Shown: in pieces, positions 54,480-63,695 of the stretch
Numbering within the stretch: position 1 is the first letter of the stretch
Layout of the letters: the number at the start of each line of letters is the position of its first letter
Origin: Marine Group I thaumarchaeote
GTDB lineage: Archaea > Thermoproteota > Nitrososphaeria > Nitrososphaerales > Nitrosopumilaceae
DNA: 64,000 nt
NCBI GenBank assembly: GCA_013390785.1
Contig: JACASW010000004.1
Span: 1-64,000 of the forward strand
Direction: 5' to 3'
Notes under the pieces: generated by a model
What the model was told of the DNA's origin: nothing
Database searches by the model: none
Seen by the model: the letters and a program-made list of their open reading frames with translations, nothing else
Program-made: the position numbers and the translations under genes

Positions 54480-54899
54480 TTAAGAGCCCATCATTCCAGG
54501 CATTGCTACTGGTTCTCTGTATGCCTTGTAAACATCAATACCACCATCTGCAGTTACCCGTACGAATTGTAAACTATTACCATCTGGTGGTGATAATAAT
54601 ATAGTTTTGCCAGATTTCAATGTTGGAATAAAATCTTTGTCACCATCACCATAATCAATTGTAATATTTGTTAAAGGATGATCACCTGTGTTTTGTATCA
54701 TAACACGCGCTAAAATGAAAAGACTTTGTTGTTCTTTTGTAGGATCAACCAAGATAGAACTGTCAGAAGTAGTAGTAGACCCAGGAAATGCCATAGTAAC
54801 TACTAGAATTATAATTACTATTGCGCCACCAATGCCACACCCAATCAAAATATTCTTTGGTAATGGAATGTTTCTCTTTGGTTTTGCAGGTAGTGTCAT
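54480..54899 (-). CDS. Membrane-anchored protein with extracytoplasmic beta domain
   Basis: The protein has 139 residues, one TM helix at ~19-40 (ILIGCGIGGAIVIIILVVTM) and a C-terminal domain (QSLFILARVMIQNTGDHPLT; NITIDYGDGDKDFI), which resembles an Ig/CARDB-type outer domain. Ends AMPGMMGS. Family unknown. Function unknown. Confidence 0.65.
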   Translation of the reverse strand: MTLPAKPKRNIPLPKNILIGCGIGGAIVIIILVVTMAFPGSTTTSDSSILVDPTKEQQSLFILARVMIQNTGDHPLTNITIDYGDGDKDFIPTLKSGKTILLSPPDGNSLQFVRVTADGGIDVYKAYREPVAMPGMMGS

Positions 54900-54937
54900 A
54901 GTATTTCAGTAGACATTAGTACACTATAAGGTTAAAA

Positions 54938-55453
54938 TCAATCATAAAAATCCACAATGTTCATCATCTTTCTAGCACCATCACTTATTGGAATAATTTC
55001 TTCTGTCTCAATATTCACATTCCAAATATAATACTCGACAGCATTGTATGTCTTGAATGTAAAATTAACTTCATAAAATGCAGAACCTGCACTTCTTGCA
55101 GCTTCTTCTACAGAAACTGTTAACATTGTATCATTATGTTTGAGTATTTTTTCGTTAGGATATGCATTTTCAATCTGTGTTATCATTATATCAAATAAAT
55201 TAAACCCGTCATCATCAGTACCCTTATACAATTTTACAATATTCCATGCAGTATTTTGTTCATCAGTAACCAAATTCTCAACAAGTTTTTTGTCCAAATC
55301 ACTTGGTGCAATCATATCAGGTACAACAATTACAACAAATGCTACAGCACACATAAGATAAAGGAAAGATCTTTTCTTTAGAAATTTTTTTAAATCAGAT
55401 TCCTTTTTGATTTTTTTGTCTTCATCTGATTCATGTCTATCTTCTTTAACCAT
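54938..55453 (-). CDS. Hypothetical membrane-anchored protein
   Basis: The protein has 171 residues: a charged N terminus (EDRHESDEDKKIKKESDLKK), one TM helix (~30-46, LYLMCAVAFVVIVVPDMI), and an outer region of ~120 residues without known motif (VNFTFKTYNAVEYYIWNVNI). It lies 38 bases upstream of the anchored protein gene at 54480 and may be in one unit with it. Confidence 0.6.
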   Translation of the reverse strand: MVKEDRHESDEDKKIKKESDLKKFLKKRSFLYLMCAVAFVVIVVPDMIAPSDLDKKLVENLVTDEQNTAWNIVKLYKGTDDDGFNLFDIMITQIENAYPNEKILKHNDTMLTVSVEEAARSAGSAFYEVNFTFKTYNAVEYYIWNVNIETEEIIPISDGARKMMNIVDFYD

Positions 55454-55511
55454 ATTACAGTTAATTGATTAAAAATAAGGCTAAAAAAACTTATTTGCAT
55501 ACATATGAAAA

Positions 55512-55640
55512 TTATGAATCAGACTCACGGATTTTTTTTGCGCATTCCTGCTGTTCTGCAAAGGAATGTTCCCTAAGTGGTTTATGACATATTTTACATA
55601 GCGGATCTTGTGGACTTCCAGATTTTGGGGGTTCATTCAT
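55512..55640 (-). CDS. Small Cys/His microprotein, 42 aa
   Basis: The frame begins MNEPPKSGSPQDPLCKICHK and continues PLREHSFAEQQECAKKIRES. CKIC, H19, H25 and C33 may bind one zinc. It starts at an ATG and lies divergent from the DUF1059 microprotein. Confidence 0.55.
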   Translation of the reverse strand: MNEPPKSGSPQDPLCKICHKPLREHSFAEQQECAKKIRESDS

Positions 55641-55712
55641 CAATTTTAGCTATTAACCATGTCATATTATGCAAAATAAATATAGATATTCAGCTATTTT
55701 CCACTGATTGAA

Positions 55713-55871
55713 ATGGTAAAAGCAGTATGCAGTGATTATGGTTTTGATTGTGATTTCGTTTGTGAAGGTGAACTTGATACTGTCATAGATGATTTTGGTA
55801 AGCATTGTACTGAAGAACATGGAATTGAATATGAAAAGGAAACTCTAACTAAGTTTCTGCTAAATAAATAA
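55713..55871 (+). CDS. DUF1059-family small metal-binding protein, 52 aa
   Basis: The frame gives AVCSDYGFDCDFVCEGELD then VIDDFGKHCTEEHGIE, which matches the DUF1059 pattern (CxDxGxxCxF...G......HxxxxH). DUF1059 proteins are predicted small metal binders. It is convergent with ndh and 42 bases downstream of a TATA-like stretch. Confidence 0.78.
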   Translation: MVKAVCSDYGFDCDFVCEGELDTVIDDFGKHCTEEHGIEYEKETLTKFLLNK

Positions 55872-55878
55872 AAACACA

Positions 55879-57210
55879 TTACCACACATCATCTACTTCA
55901 TCCAATTCACGATATTCCTTGGATGTATCCCTTTTGAAACCATATCTAGAGATATCTATCCTAGAAAACAAATCTATGTTCCAATCTAGCCAAACTCTTA
56001 TTCTTTTTTCTATATTTGGCATTTTGGTCAGATAATAATTTCTCCATAGCAACCACGCCCAAAATCCAGTAATTTTCATACCCATAGTTTCTGCTATTCC
56101 ATAACGTTTACCAATTACAGCACTCTGTCCTTTCCATTTGTATTCAAACTTCTTTTTTTCTTTATTCTCAATCATTTGTTTGATATTATATGCAGTTAAT
56201 TTTGCATGTGCTTCCGCTAATTGAGCTGTAGGTGGAAATTTGTTATTTGTTTCACTATCAAGTTGGGAACAGTCACCAATTGCAAATATACCAGGATAAT
56301 TTGGTATTTCCAAAAATTCATTTACAATTATTTTCCCATTTTTTAGTTTAAAGACTGAATTTTGGATAATTTCAACTGGAGTGACACCAGCTGTCCAAAT
56401 CAATGTATGTGAATCAATAATAGATTCTGATGATGAATCAGATAATTTTTTTATGACAATATTTTTCCCGTCAAAACTTGTAACTGCATTCTGAACTAAT
56501 ATCTTAATTCCATTTTTTTCTAATCTACTATGCGCATATTTTGATAAATTTTTAGTAAAACCAGGTAAAATAGTCGTGCCAGCTTCAATTAACGTAACTC
56601 GTACATCATCTCTTTTGATGTTATGATAATAAGAAACAGCCTCGTGAAGAAAATCATTAATTTCACCTGCTGTTTCTACACCTGCAAAACCTCCACCAAC
56701 AATAACAAATGTTAGTAATCGTTTCTTAATTTTTGGATTTTTTTCATTTTCTGCTTGTTCCAACATGTCAATTAACCTATTACGCAAGGATATGGCATCA
56801 GCTAGCGTTTTCATTGTGAATGAATGTTTTTCAACATTCTTTAGCCCAAAAAAATTAGTTTCACTACCTAATGCAATAACCAAATAATCATAATGTATCC
56901 TAACACCGATTTTTTCAGGTGTACCCTCTAAAGTAACATGCTGTTGAACTGGATCAATATCTCTGACCACCGATTCATATATTCTAGCCTTCTTACATAA
57001 TGCACGAAGCGGCATAACAATATGTCTTGGCGCAATTGTTCCCGCAACTATTTGTGGTAACATCGGTGTAAAAAGCAGAAAATTATCATCACTAACTAAA
57101 GTTATTTCAATATCATAATCAGAATAAAAATAACTTTCTAATTTTCTAGCGCAGTCAACACCAGCAAATCCACCACCAAGTATTAGAATTCGTTTTTTAG
57201 TCAATATCAA
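55879..57210 (-). CDS. ndh: Type II NADH:quinone oxidoreductase (NDH-2)
   Basis: NDH-2 transfers electrons from NADH to quinone without pumping protons. The protein has 443 residues. The FAD motif ILILGGGFAGVDCARKLE is at residues 8-25, the NADH motif VIVGGGFAGVETAGEI near 170 and AIGDC near 311. The C terminus (ITGFWAWLLWRNYYLTKMPN) is amphipathic and binds the membrane. The start lies inside the gatB end (14-base overlap), so it is the last gene of the aspS-gat unit. Confidence 0.9.
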   Translation of the reverse strand: MILTKKRILILGGGFAGVDCARKLESYFYSDYDIEITLVSDDNFLLFTPMLPQIVAGTIAPRHIVMPLRALCKKARIYESVVRDIDPVQQHVTLEGTPEKIGVRIHYDYLVIALGSETNFFGLKNVEKHSFTMKTLADAISLRNRLIDMLEQAENEKNPKIKKRLLTFVIVGGGFAGVETAGEINDFLHEAVSYYHNIKRDDVRVTLIEAGTTILPGFTKNLSKYAHSRLEKNGIKILVQNAVTSFDGKNIVIKKLSDSSSESIIDSHTLIWTAGVTPVEIIQNSVFKLKNGKIIVNEFLEIPNYPGIFAIGDCSQLDSETNNKFPPTAQLAEAHAKLTAYNIKQMIENKEKKKFEYKWKGQSAVIGKRYGIAETMGMKITGFWAWLLWRNYYLTKMPNIEKRIRVWLDWNIDLFSRIDISRYGFKRDTSKEYRELDEVDDVW

Positions 57211-58606
57211 GATGTTTTTTCAAGAGTAATAACGTCAATTCTGGATCTGCCTTACCTCGTGTTTTTTGCATAACTTTGCCTACCAAAAAGTTAACTATAT
57301 CAGGATTTTGTTTCGAGTCTTCTACTGCTTTTGCTTCTTCGTCTAAGACTTCTGCTATAATACCAGATAATACATCTTCATTCGAAACGTGACCCAAATT
57401 AAGATCCTCAATTATCTCTGATAATCGTTTTCCATTTTTTATAACTTCGTCCAGAGCTAATTTTGCAGAGGCTCTGGTAATTTTATTTGATTTAATGTAT
57501 TCAACTAAATCTGTAATGTGATCTCCTTTTAGTTTTGATGCATCACGCTTTTCACGCGTATCAAGCAATCCCATAATATCAGTAGTAATCATGTTTGCAA
57601 TATCCTTTGCATTAGTTTCATTGTTTGCCTTTTCAAAAAGTTCAGAAAAGTACCTGTCTGAAGATAAGATATCTGCAACCTGTGGTGTAATACCATACTT
57701 TGATACATAACGTTCCTTCTTTGAGCTGATACTTTCAGGCATGTGTATTTGTAACTGATTTTTTGTACCATCATTAATTCTAACCCATGGAATATCTGCT
57801 TCAAGGTGATATCGGTATTCAGCTTCTTCCTCTTTTGTTCTTGCTGAAACAGTTATTTTTCGACCATCATCCCAGTGTCTTGTTTCTTGAACAATCTCAA
57901 TTTTTCTTTCTGCAAGACTTTGCTGTCTTGTTATTTCAAAATGAACCGCTTTTTCTAAATCATGAAATGAACCGATGTTCTTTATTTCAACTTTTGAGCC
58001 ACCCTCTATTGACACATTAGCATCAGCACGCATTGCACCTTCTAGACCAGGATCTGACACATTCAAATTTTCAAGCAAATCTGAAAGTATATTCAAAAAT
58101 TCTCTGACTTGATGAGGAGTTTCAAAATCCGGTTCTGTTACGATTTCAACTAATGGTGTTCCAGCCCTATTGTAATCAACTAATGTGAGTTTGGTTTTTT
58201 CAGTTGCACCTTCATAAATCAATCGCCCAGGATCCTCTTCCAATTGTATTCTTCTAATTCTTATCTTCACATTTCCTACAGAAATTTTACCTTCCCATCC
58301 AATGCTTGTATTTCCATACGCATTTAGCTGAGTGATTTGGAAGTTTTTTGGTAAATCAGGGTAGAAATAATTTTTCCTGAAAAATGCAATTTTGTCAGGA
58401 GTTCTACAATCAAGTGCCATTGCAATTAGCGTTGCTTTTTCAACCGCACTTTTATTCAATAATGGCAATGATCCTGGAATTCCCATGCAAATAGGACAAA
58501 TGTTTGTGTTAGGTTCAAATTCCCTGTAATTAGCCTTACATGAACAAAATAACTTGCTTTCAAGCTTTGTTAGCTGGCAATGTATCTCAAGACCTATTTT
58601 TGTCAT
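57197..58606 (-). CDS. gatB: Aspartyl/glutamyl-tRNA amidotransferase subunit B
   Basis: GatB activates the misacylated tRNA by phosphorylation. The protein has 469 residues. GLEIHCQLTKLESKLFCSC near the start and ANTNICPICMGIPG-like NICPICMGIPGSLP give zinc-ligand Cys. ADIPWVRIND near 270 marks the kinase end, and the C-terminal YqeY domain follows ~ 330. It adjoins gatA with a one-base overlap. Confidence 0.96.
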   Translation of the reverse strand: MTKIGLEIHCQLTKLESKLFCSCKANYREFEPNTNICPICMGIPGSLPLLNKSAVEKATLIAMALDCRTPDKIAFFRKNYFYPDLPKNFQITQLNAYGNTSIGWEGKISVGNVKIRIRRIQLEEDPGRLIYEGATEKTKLTLVDYNRAGTPLVEIVTEPDFETPHQVREFLNILSDLLENLNVSDPGLEGAMRADANVSIEGGSKVEIKNIGSFHDLEKAVHFEITRQQSLAERKIEIVQETRHWDDGRKITVSARTKEEEAEYRYHLEADIPWVRINDGTKNQLQIHMPESISSKKERYVSKYGITPQVADILSSDRYFSELFEKANNETNAKDIANMITTDIMGLLDTREKRDASKLKGDHITDLVEYIKSNKITRASAKLALDEVIKNGKRLSEIIEDLNLGHVSNEDVLSGIIAEVLDEEAKAVEDSKQNPDIVNFLVGKVMQKTRGKADPELTLLLLKKHLDID

Positions 58607-60054
58607 TAGATTTGCACCTCAGGTAAATCTACAGTTTTTTCTAATGCATATGCAGCTTGTAGCATAGAATGCTCCTCAAGATTGTTTGCCATTATCTGAA
58701 TTCCTATAGGTAATCCGTTTGTAATTTTATATGGTACCGATATAGCTGGAATTCCAGTTAGATTAGCAGTAACAGTGTTAAAATCAACCATCATGAATGA
58801 TACAGGATCATTAATTTTTTCACCAAATTTGAATGGCTGTATAGGAACTGTAGGAGAAATTAAAAAATCAAATTTTTCAAATACGTGTTTTATTTCAGTA
58901 ATCAGTTTAGATTTCACCTTTAATGCCTTTGAAAAATATTTTCCGGCATGTCCAGCAGATGGCACAAAGCCGCCCAAGATCATTCTTCTTATAACTTCAG
59001 GACCAAGCTTACTTCTTGCTTGTGATATGTATGAATTAAATTCAAATCCTGATGAATCTAACTCATATCCATATCTCACATTGTCATATCTAGCTAAGTT
59101 ACTTCCTGCCTCCGTTGATGTTATAGTATAATATGCCGCAACAGTATATGGAACCATTTGCAATGATACATGTTCACAGTTAGCTCCCAATTTTTCAAAT
59201 GTCTTAATCGAGTCATTAGTTGCATCTAGCACATTTGTACTTAATCCATCAGAATTTGCCATTTCTGTCACTATGCCAATTTTTTTTCCATCTATTCCTG
59301 CATCAATATCAGATAGATAATCTTGATTTTTGTTATCTAATGTGGTATTGTCGTTAGGATCAATACCAGAAATTATGTTTAGTAAGAACGCAGAATCCTC
59401 TACAGTTTTTGTCATCGGTCCTATTTGTTCAATGCTATTAGAATATGACACAAGACCGTAACGGCTTACTAATCCATATGTTGGTTTTAACCCTACCACT
59501 GAACAAAAACTTGCGGGGTTTCTAATAGAACCACCAGTATCTGAACCAAGTGATGCAATACACTCGTTTGCAGCAACGGATACTCCGCTTCCACCAGAAG
59601 AACCGCCAGGAACAAAATCATTATTCCAGGGATTTTTGCTTGGTCCATACGCACTAAATTCCGTGCTAAGACCCATTGCAAACTCATCCATGTTTGTCTT
59701 TCCAATTATTATTGAATCTTCAGAATGTAATCTAGAAACTACAGTAGATGTATGAGGTGCAATAAAATTTTCTAAAACTTTTGACGCACAAGTAGTTTTT
59801 GAGCCCTCTATGCAAATATTATCTTTAATAGAAATTGGCATTCCATAACATTTCCCAACATTCTGGTTTGATTTTATTTTAGCATCAATCTCTTTTGCGT
59901 TTTTTATTGCGAAATCATTTATTCGTAAAAATGCATGGAGTTTTTCATCAACTTGTTTAATATGATCAAGCGATTCAGAAATGAATTCCTCTACAGTGAA
60001 TTCATTATTTTTTATTCCATTTACATAATTTAATGCACTAATTCCTAAATTCAT
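58606..60054 (-). CDS. gatA: Aspartyl/glutamyl-tRNA amidotransferase subunit A
   Basis: GatA is the amidase that makes ammonia from Gln. The protein has 482 residues. The Ser-cisSer-Lys triad lies in MPISIKDNIC (~Lys 78), VPGGSSGGSGVSVA (~Ser 153) and GSDTGGSIRNPA (~Ser 177). Normal length. Next to gatB and gatC. Confidence 0.97.
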   Translation of the reverse strand: MNLGISALNYVNGIKNNEFTVEEFISESLDHIKQVDEKLHAFLRINDFAIKNAKEIDAKIKSNQNVGKCYGMPISIKDNICIEGSKTTCASKVLENFIAPHTSTVVSRLHSEDSIIIGKTNMDEFAMGLSTEFSAYGPSKNPWNNDFVPGGSSGGSGVSVAANECIASLGSDTGGSIRNPASFCSVVGLKPTYGLVSRYGLVSYSNSIEQIGPMTKTVEDSAFLLNIISGIDPNDNTTLDNKNQDYLSDIDAGIDGKKIGIVTEMANSDGLSTNVLDATNDSIKTFEKLGANCEHVSLQMVPYTVAAYYTITSTEAGSNLARYDNVRYGYELDSSGFEFNSYISQARSKLGPEVIRRMILGGFVPSAGHAGKYFSKALKVKSKLITEIKHVFEKFDFLISPTVPIQPFKFGEKINDPVSFMMVDFNTVTANLTGIPAISVPYKITNGLPIGIQIMANNLEEHSMLQAAYALEKTVDLPEVQI

Positions 60055-60055
60055 C

Positions 60056-60331
60056 TTAATTCAACTTTGGTGCTTTGACATACTTTCCTTGATAACTATT
60101 TAGAAATTTTAACAAGTCTTTATCGTATGGAACATATTTGTCATCTCTTAGTTTATCTAAATCAGTTTCTTGAACAATGATTTCTTCAGATTCAACATTA
60201 GCGTTATCTAGAATATCAAAATATTCAAGCATTTTTTGTACTCTTTTGATATGACTACTATGATCCTCAAGTTCAATTTTCATTAATTTTGCGACATGTG
60301 CAATTTCTTCTTCACTAACCAAATTTTTCAC
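60056..60331 (-). CDS. gatC: Aspartyl/glutamyl-tRNA amidotransferase subunit C
   Basis: GatC stabilises the GatA/GatB complex. The protein has 91 residues, the expected length, with VSEEEIAHVAKLMKIELEDH at the N terminus and RDDKYVP in the middle. It starts nine bases after the aspS stop and stops one base before gatA. Confidence 0.92.
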   Translation of the reverse strand: MKNLVSEEEIAHVAKLMKIELEDHSSHIKRVQKMLEYFDILDNANVESEEIIVQETDLDKLRDDKYVPYDKDLLKFLNSYQGKYVKAPKLN

Positions 60332-60339
60332 CTACAGCA

Positions 60340-61650
60340 TTACGGTGTTAATCTATCAACATCCCTAGGATAAAATGTTGTATCACGAATATTTTCAATT
60401 CCTGTGAGCGCCATCATTAATCTCTCAAGACCAATTCCGCATCCAGCATGTGGTGGAACACCATAATCAAAAACGCCTAGATGGTAACCAAATGTATCTA
60501 TCTTCATTCCCTTGTTTTTCATTCTATCTTCAAGCTCAGATTTTTTTGCAATTCTAGTGCTGCCAGAAGAAAGCTCCAAGTCTCCATACATTAAATCAAA
60601 TGACTCAGAAATCTTGGGGTTTTCTTTACTTACTTTCACGTAAAATGGCTTTGGTCCAACAGGCCAATCTTTGATAAAGTAAAAACCATTTATTCCAATT
60701 TTGTTTAATTGCGCTGGATACAAATCATCACCCCATTGACTCTTAGCACCAGTGGCTTGAATTTTTTCTAATAAATCAGAATAAGTATATTGTGGAATAG
60801 TATCTGAGATCTCAGGAATTGTAAATTCAACATCATCGTTATCTTTAGAAAACTCCTGCATTGACAAAATTGTTTGTTTTATGATTTGCTCAATTCTACT
60901 CATCACATCGTTATAATCAACATATGCTTCCTCAAAGTCAATAGATATTGCCTCAGACAAATGTCGGTTTGTTCTGGATGGCTCAGCTCGAAAGATTGGT
61001 GCGATCTCAAAAACTTTCTCAAAACTCATCGTTAACTGTTCCTTATACAATTGTGGACTCTGAGCAAGGAACGCCTCTTTGTTGTAATAAAAAATTGGAA
61101 ACAATGCTGCACCGCCTTCTGTGGCAGTAGCAATCATTTTTGGTGTGTTAATTTCAGTAAAATCATGATCATGAAAATACCGACGTATTGATTTGAGTAC
61201 GTTACTTCGTGCTTTGAAAACTTGTTGCAGTGTACTACGTCGTAAATCAATTGCTCTAATCTCAAGTCGTGTATCAATATTTTTTACAGTTTTTGCATGT
61301 GGATCAAATGGTGGAATCTTCTCAACTGATGAAAATATTCTAAGATCCTTTGGTAATATTTCTATTCCATTTGGTGCCTTCTCAGATGTTTTCACCGTCC
61401 CGATTAATCCTATAGAAGAATGCTCCTTCAGTTTGGATATGCTTTGAACTAGATCGTCTGGGCTTTCTCCCTTTTTTGTAACAACTTGGATCGTTCCCAT
61501 TTTATCTACAAGAGTTAGAAATGTAATGTTACCATGGCCTCTCATGCTTGAAATCCAACCCATTATTGTTACATCTGATCCTGCCATAGACGCATCCAAT
61601 TCTTTTGAATAATGTGTTCTACGCCATTCCCCTAATTCAGTTTCAGCCAT
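60340..61650 (-). CDS. aspS: Aspartyl-tRNA synthetase (archaeal type, likely non-discriminating)
   Basis: The enzyme charges tRNA-Asp and, with GatCAB, also tRNA-Asn. The protein has 436 residues, archaeal length, with an OB-fold (VTIMGWISSMRGHGNITFLT), motif 2 (IFRAEPSRTNRHLSE) near 225, and motif 3 (GCGIGLERLMM) near 410. Linkage to gatC-gatA-gatB suggests a non-discriminating enzyme. AsnRS is not in the window. Confidence 0.95.
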   Translation of the reverse strand: MAETELGEWRRTHYSKELDASMAGSDVTIMGWISSMRGHGNITFLTLVDKMGTIQVVTKKGESPDDLVQSISKLKEHSSIGLIGTVKTSEKAPNGIEILPKDLRIFSSVEKIPPFDPHAKTVKNIDTRLEIRAIDLRRSTLQQVFKARSNVLKSIRRYFHDHDFTEINTPKMIATATEGGAALFPIFYYNKEAFLAQSPQLYKEQLTMSFEKVFEIAPIFRAEPSRTNRHLSEAISIDFEEAYVDYNDVMSRIEQIIKQTILSMQEFSKDNDDVEFTIPEISDTIPQYTYSDLLEKIQATGAKSQWGDDLYPAQLNKIGINGFYFIKDWPVGPKPFYVKVSKENPKISESFDLMYGDLELSSGSTRIAKKSELEDRMKNKGMKIDTFGYHLGVFDYGVPPHAGCGIGLERLMMALTGIENIRDTTFYPRDVDRLTP

Positions 61651-61667
61651 ACTTCCCTTTTGAAATT

Positions 61668-61680
61668 TGAGTATTTATTA
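61668..61680 (-). promoter_or_regulatory. Putative TATA box of the aspS-gat-ndh operon
   Basis: On the minus strand CATAATAAATACT lies 18-30 bases before the aspS ATG (61650), the usual distance. Confidence 0.35.
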
Positions 61681-61698
61681 TGGTTTTTTTAGTAATTG

Positions 61699-62040
61699 TC
61701 AGTTAATTGTAAAATTAAGGTTTGGTGTAACTGAAACCCATATTTCTGAGCCATCAAAGAAGGTTGAGGCTGCTTTTAATTTACTGAGATATACAAAATA
61801 TTTCCCATCCTTATTCAATCCACCAGAAGTTTTCAACATTTTATTCTCTTGAAGAAACTGTAATCTACGATAAACAGTGCTAATTGGAATGCTTGTTGTT
61901 TTAGCAATCTCAACTGCAGTTTTAGGTCCATCGATAATTGAAGATATTATTCCCATACAAAATTGGTCAGATAGGATTTGGAGGTAAATTTGTTTTCTTG
62001 CTTCATCCTTAATAGTAATTGTTGATGCTGAGATTTGCAA
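61699..62040 (-). CDS. Winged-helix transcriptional regulator
   Basis: The protein has 113 residues. An HTH (GIISSIIDGPKTAVEIAKTT; IPISTVYRRLQFLQENKMLK) near 28-70 is followed by the wing (SGGLNKDGKYFVYLSKLKAA) and a short C terminus. It starts at TTG 62040. The C-terminal YLSKLKAA...SVTPNLNF is similar in style to YRSRINRAEISI in 63346-63690. It is divergent from the PurP-family gene. Confidence 0.82.
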   Translation of the reverse strand: MQISASTITIKDEARKQIYLQILSDQFCMGIISSIIDGPKTAVEIAKTTSIPISTVYRRLQFLQENKMLKTSGGLNKDGKYFVYLSKLKAASTFFDGSEIWVSVTPNLNFTIN

Positions 62041-62122
62041 TAAGGGATCGCTGCACTACCAGTATAAATTAGTTGCATTACTAACGTGTAACTTAATAAT
62101 CATTAGAAATTTTTTTACGTTT

Positions 62123-62145
62123 ATTAATAATACTAAATTATTAAT
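62123..62145. promoter_or_regulatory. Inverted repeat in the divergent region upstream of the PurP-family gene
   Basis: ATTAATAAT, five bases, ATTATTAAT: a perfect nine-base inverted repeat between the regulator at 61699 and the gene at 62206. Candidate operator; AT-rich sequence weakens the case. Confidence 0.4.
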
Positions 62146-62205
62146 CGACTGAAAATCAATAGTTAGATACACATTTGTTCAATAATTTGATACATAGTTT
62201 CATAT

Positions 62206-63258
62206 GTGCATGTGCATAATGTAATATTGCAATTGGTATCAGTAGCAACACTTGGTTCACACTGTGCCCTTCAAGTTTTAAAAGGTGCAAAAGATGAAGG
62301 ATTTAAAACAATTCTTGTTTGTGAGAAAAAACGTGAAAAATTATACAGAAGATTCAAGTTTATTGATGAACTAATCATTGTTGAAAAATTTTCTGATATA
62401 TTGAATCAAGAAATACAAGATAAACTCAAACAGCAAGATGCGATATTAATTCCTCATGGAACATTAATTGCACAAATGAGCTCTGAAGAGATTGAATCTA
62501 TTAACACACCAGTTTTTGGAAACAAATGGATTCTTAGATGGGAATCAGATAGAGAAATGAAAGAAAAACTCATGAGAGAAGCAGCTCTTCCAATGCCAAA
62601 ACCAGTAACAGACCCAAAAGATATTGAAAAATTAGTAATTGTAAAAAGGCAAGGAGCTGCTGGGGGTAAAGGATATTTCATGGCAGCTAATGAAGAAGAT
62701 TATAACACAAAAAGAAATCAATTAATTTCTGAAGGAGTAATTTCAAAAGATGAAACCCTATACATTCAAGAATATGCAGCAGGGGTTTTAGCCTATTTAC
62801 AATTCTTTTACTCACCATTAACTAATGAATTAGAATTCTTTGGAGTTGATCAAAGACATGAATCAGATATTGAAGGTCTTGGAAGAATTCCATCAGAACA
62901 ACAATTAAAATCAAAAAAGGTTCCATCCTTTAACGTAATTGGAAACAGTCCGCTAGTTTTGAGAGAATCATTATTAGATGAAGTGTATACGATGGCTGAA
63001 AATTTTGTAAAGGCATCTGCAAAACTTGTTCCACCTGGAATGAATGGACCATTTTGTATAGAAGGTGTATATGATGAAAATGCACAGTTCAGTGCATTTG
63101 AATTTTCAGCTAGAATTGTAGCAGGAACAAATATTTTCATGAATGGTTCACCATATACTTCATTAATTTTTGATGAACCAATGAGCATGGGACGTCGTAT
63201 TGCTAGAGAAATTAAACAAGCAGACGAAAAAAATGAACTTAATAGTATTACAACATAA
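62206..63258 (+). CDS. PurP-family ATP-grasp enzyme (formate-dependent IMP biosynthesis type)
   Basis: PurP makes FAICAR from AICAR, formate and ATP. The protein has 350 residues. VATLGSHCALQVLKGAKDEGF near the N terminus matches the DUF1246 pattern, and RQGAAGGKGYFMA, YIQEYAAGVLAYLQFFYSP and FEFSARIVAGTNIF match the ATP-grasp/DUF1297 half. Start codons before the conserved part are GTG 62206 or later TTG. It is PurP or its paralogue; flanking regulators suggest control. Confidence 0.87.
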   Translation: MHVHNVILQLVSVATLGSHCALQVLKGAKDEGFKTILVCEKKREKLYRRFKFIDELIIVEKFSDILNQEIQDKLKQQDAILIPHGTLIAQMSSEEIESINTPVFGNKWILRWESDREMKEKLMREAALPMPKPVTDPKDIEKLVIVKRQGAAGGKGYFMAANEEDYNTKRNQLISEGVISKDETLYIQEYAAGVLAYLQFFYSPLTNELEFFGVDQRHESDIEGLGRIPSEQQLKSKKVPSFNVIGNSPLVLRESLLDEVYTMAENFVKASAKLVPPGMNGPFCIEGVYDENAQFSAFEFSARIVAGTNIFMNGSPYTSLIFDEPMSMGRRIAREIKQADEKNELNSITT

Positions 63259-63293
63259 TTTCAAGTAAAATAAATTATAGAATGTTTTCAGAG

Positions 63294-63315
63294 TTATTCT
63301 ATATTATTAGAATAA
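63294..63315. promoter_or_regulatory. Inverted repeat upstream of the first tandem winged-helix gene
   Basis: TTATTCTA, six bases, TAGAATAA: a perfect eight-base inverted repeat 31 bases before the TTG start at 63346. Candidate operator. Confidence 0.45.
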
Positions 63316-63345
63316 GGAATTGCAATATACCTATATACATAATTA

Positions 63346-63690
63346 TTGAACCGAATTGTATTGAAACATAAAATCACTCTTCCACAATTAAAAAAATATG
63401 ATATAACTCAAAAAGTTATTGAATCTTTAGCTGATGCTGAATCAAGAACAATTCTTTTTTCAATGATACATAGAGGTAAAACTGCATCTAATCTTTCTGA
63501 GTCATTAAAAATTCCTTTAAGTTCAGTTTATAAAAAAATATCAGATTTAGAAAATTTAACACTAATAAAAGTAGAAAAAACTATTTTATCAGAAAAAGGA
63601 AGGCGTTTCAAAGTTTATCGGAGCAGAATCAATAGAGCAGAAATATCAATAAAAAAACCAGAACCGACTCTTTCACTAACTGCTAACTGA
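63346..63690 (+). CDS. Winged-helix transcriptional regulator, first of a tandem pair
   Basis: The protein has 114 residues. The HTH (ESLADAESRTILFSMIHRGK; SESLKIPLSSVYKKISDLEN) lies at ~25-70 and the wing follows. The C terminus (KVYRSRINRAEISIKKPEP) is nearly repeated in the next gene (KLYRSRIKKANISIS). TTG start at 63346 or 63361. Confidence 0.82.
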   Translation: MNRIVLKHKITLPQLKKYDITQKVIESLADAESRTILFSMIHRGKTASNLSESLKIPLSSVYKKISDLENLTLIKVEKTILSEKGRRFKVYRSRINRAEISIKKPEPTLSLTAN

Positions 63691-63695
63691 TTTTT

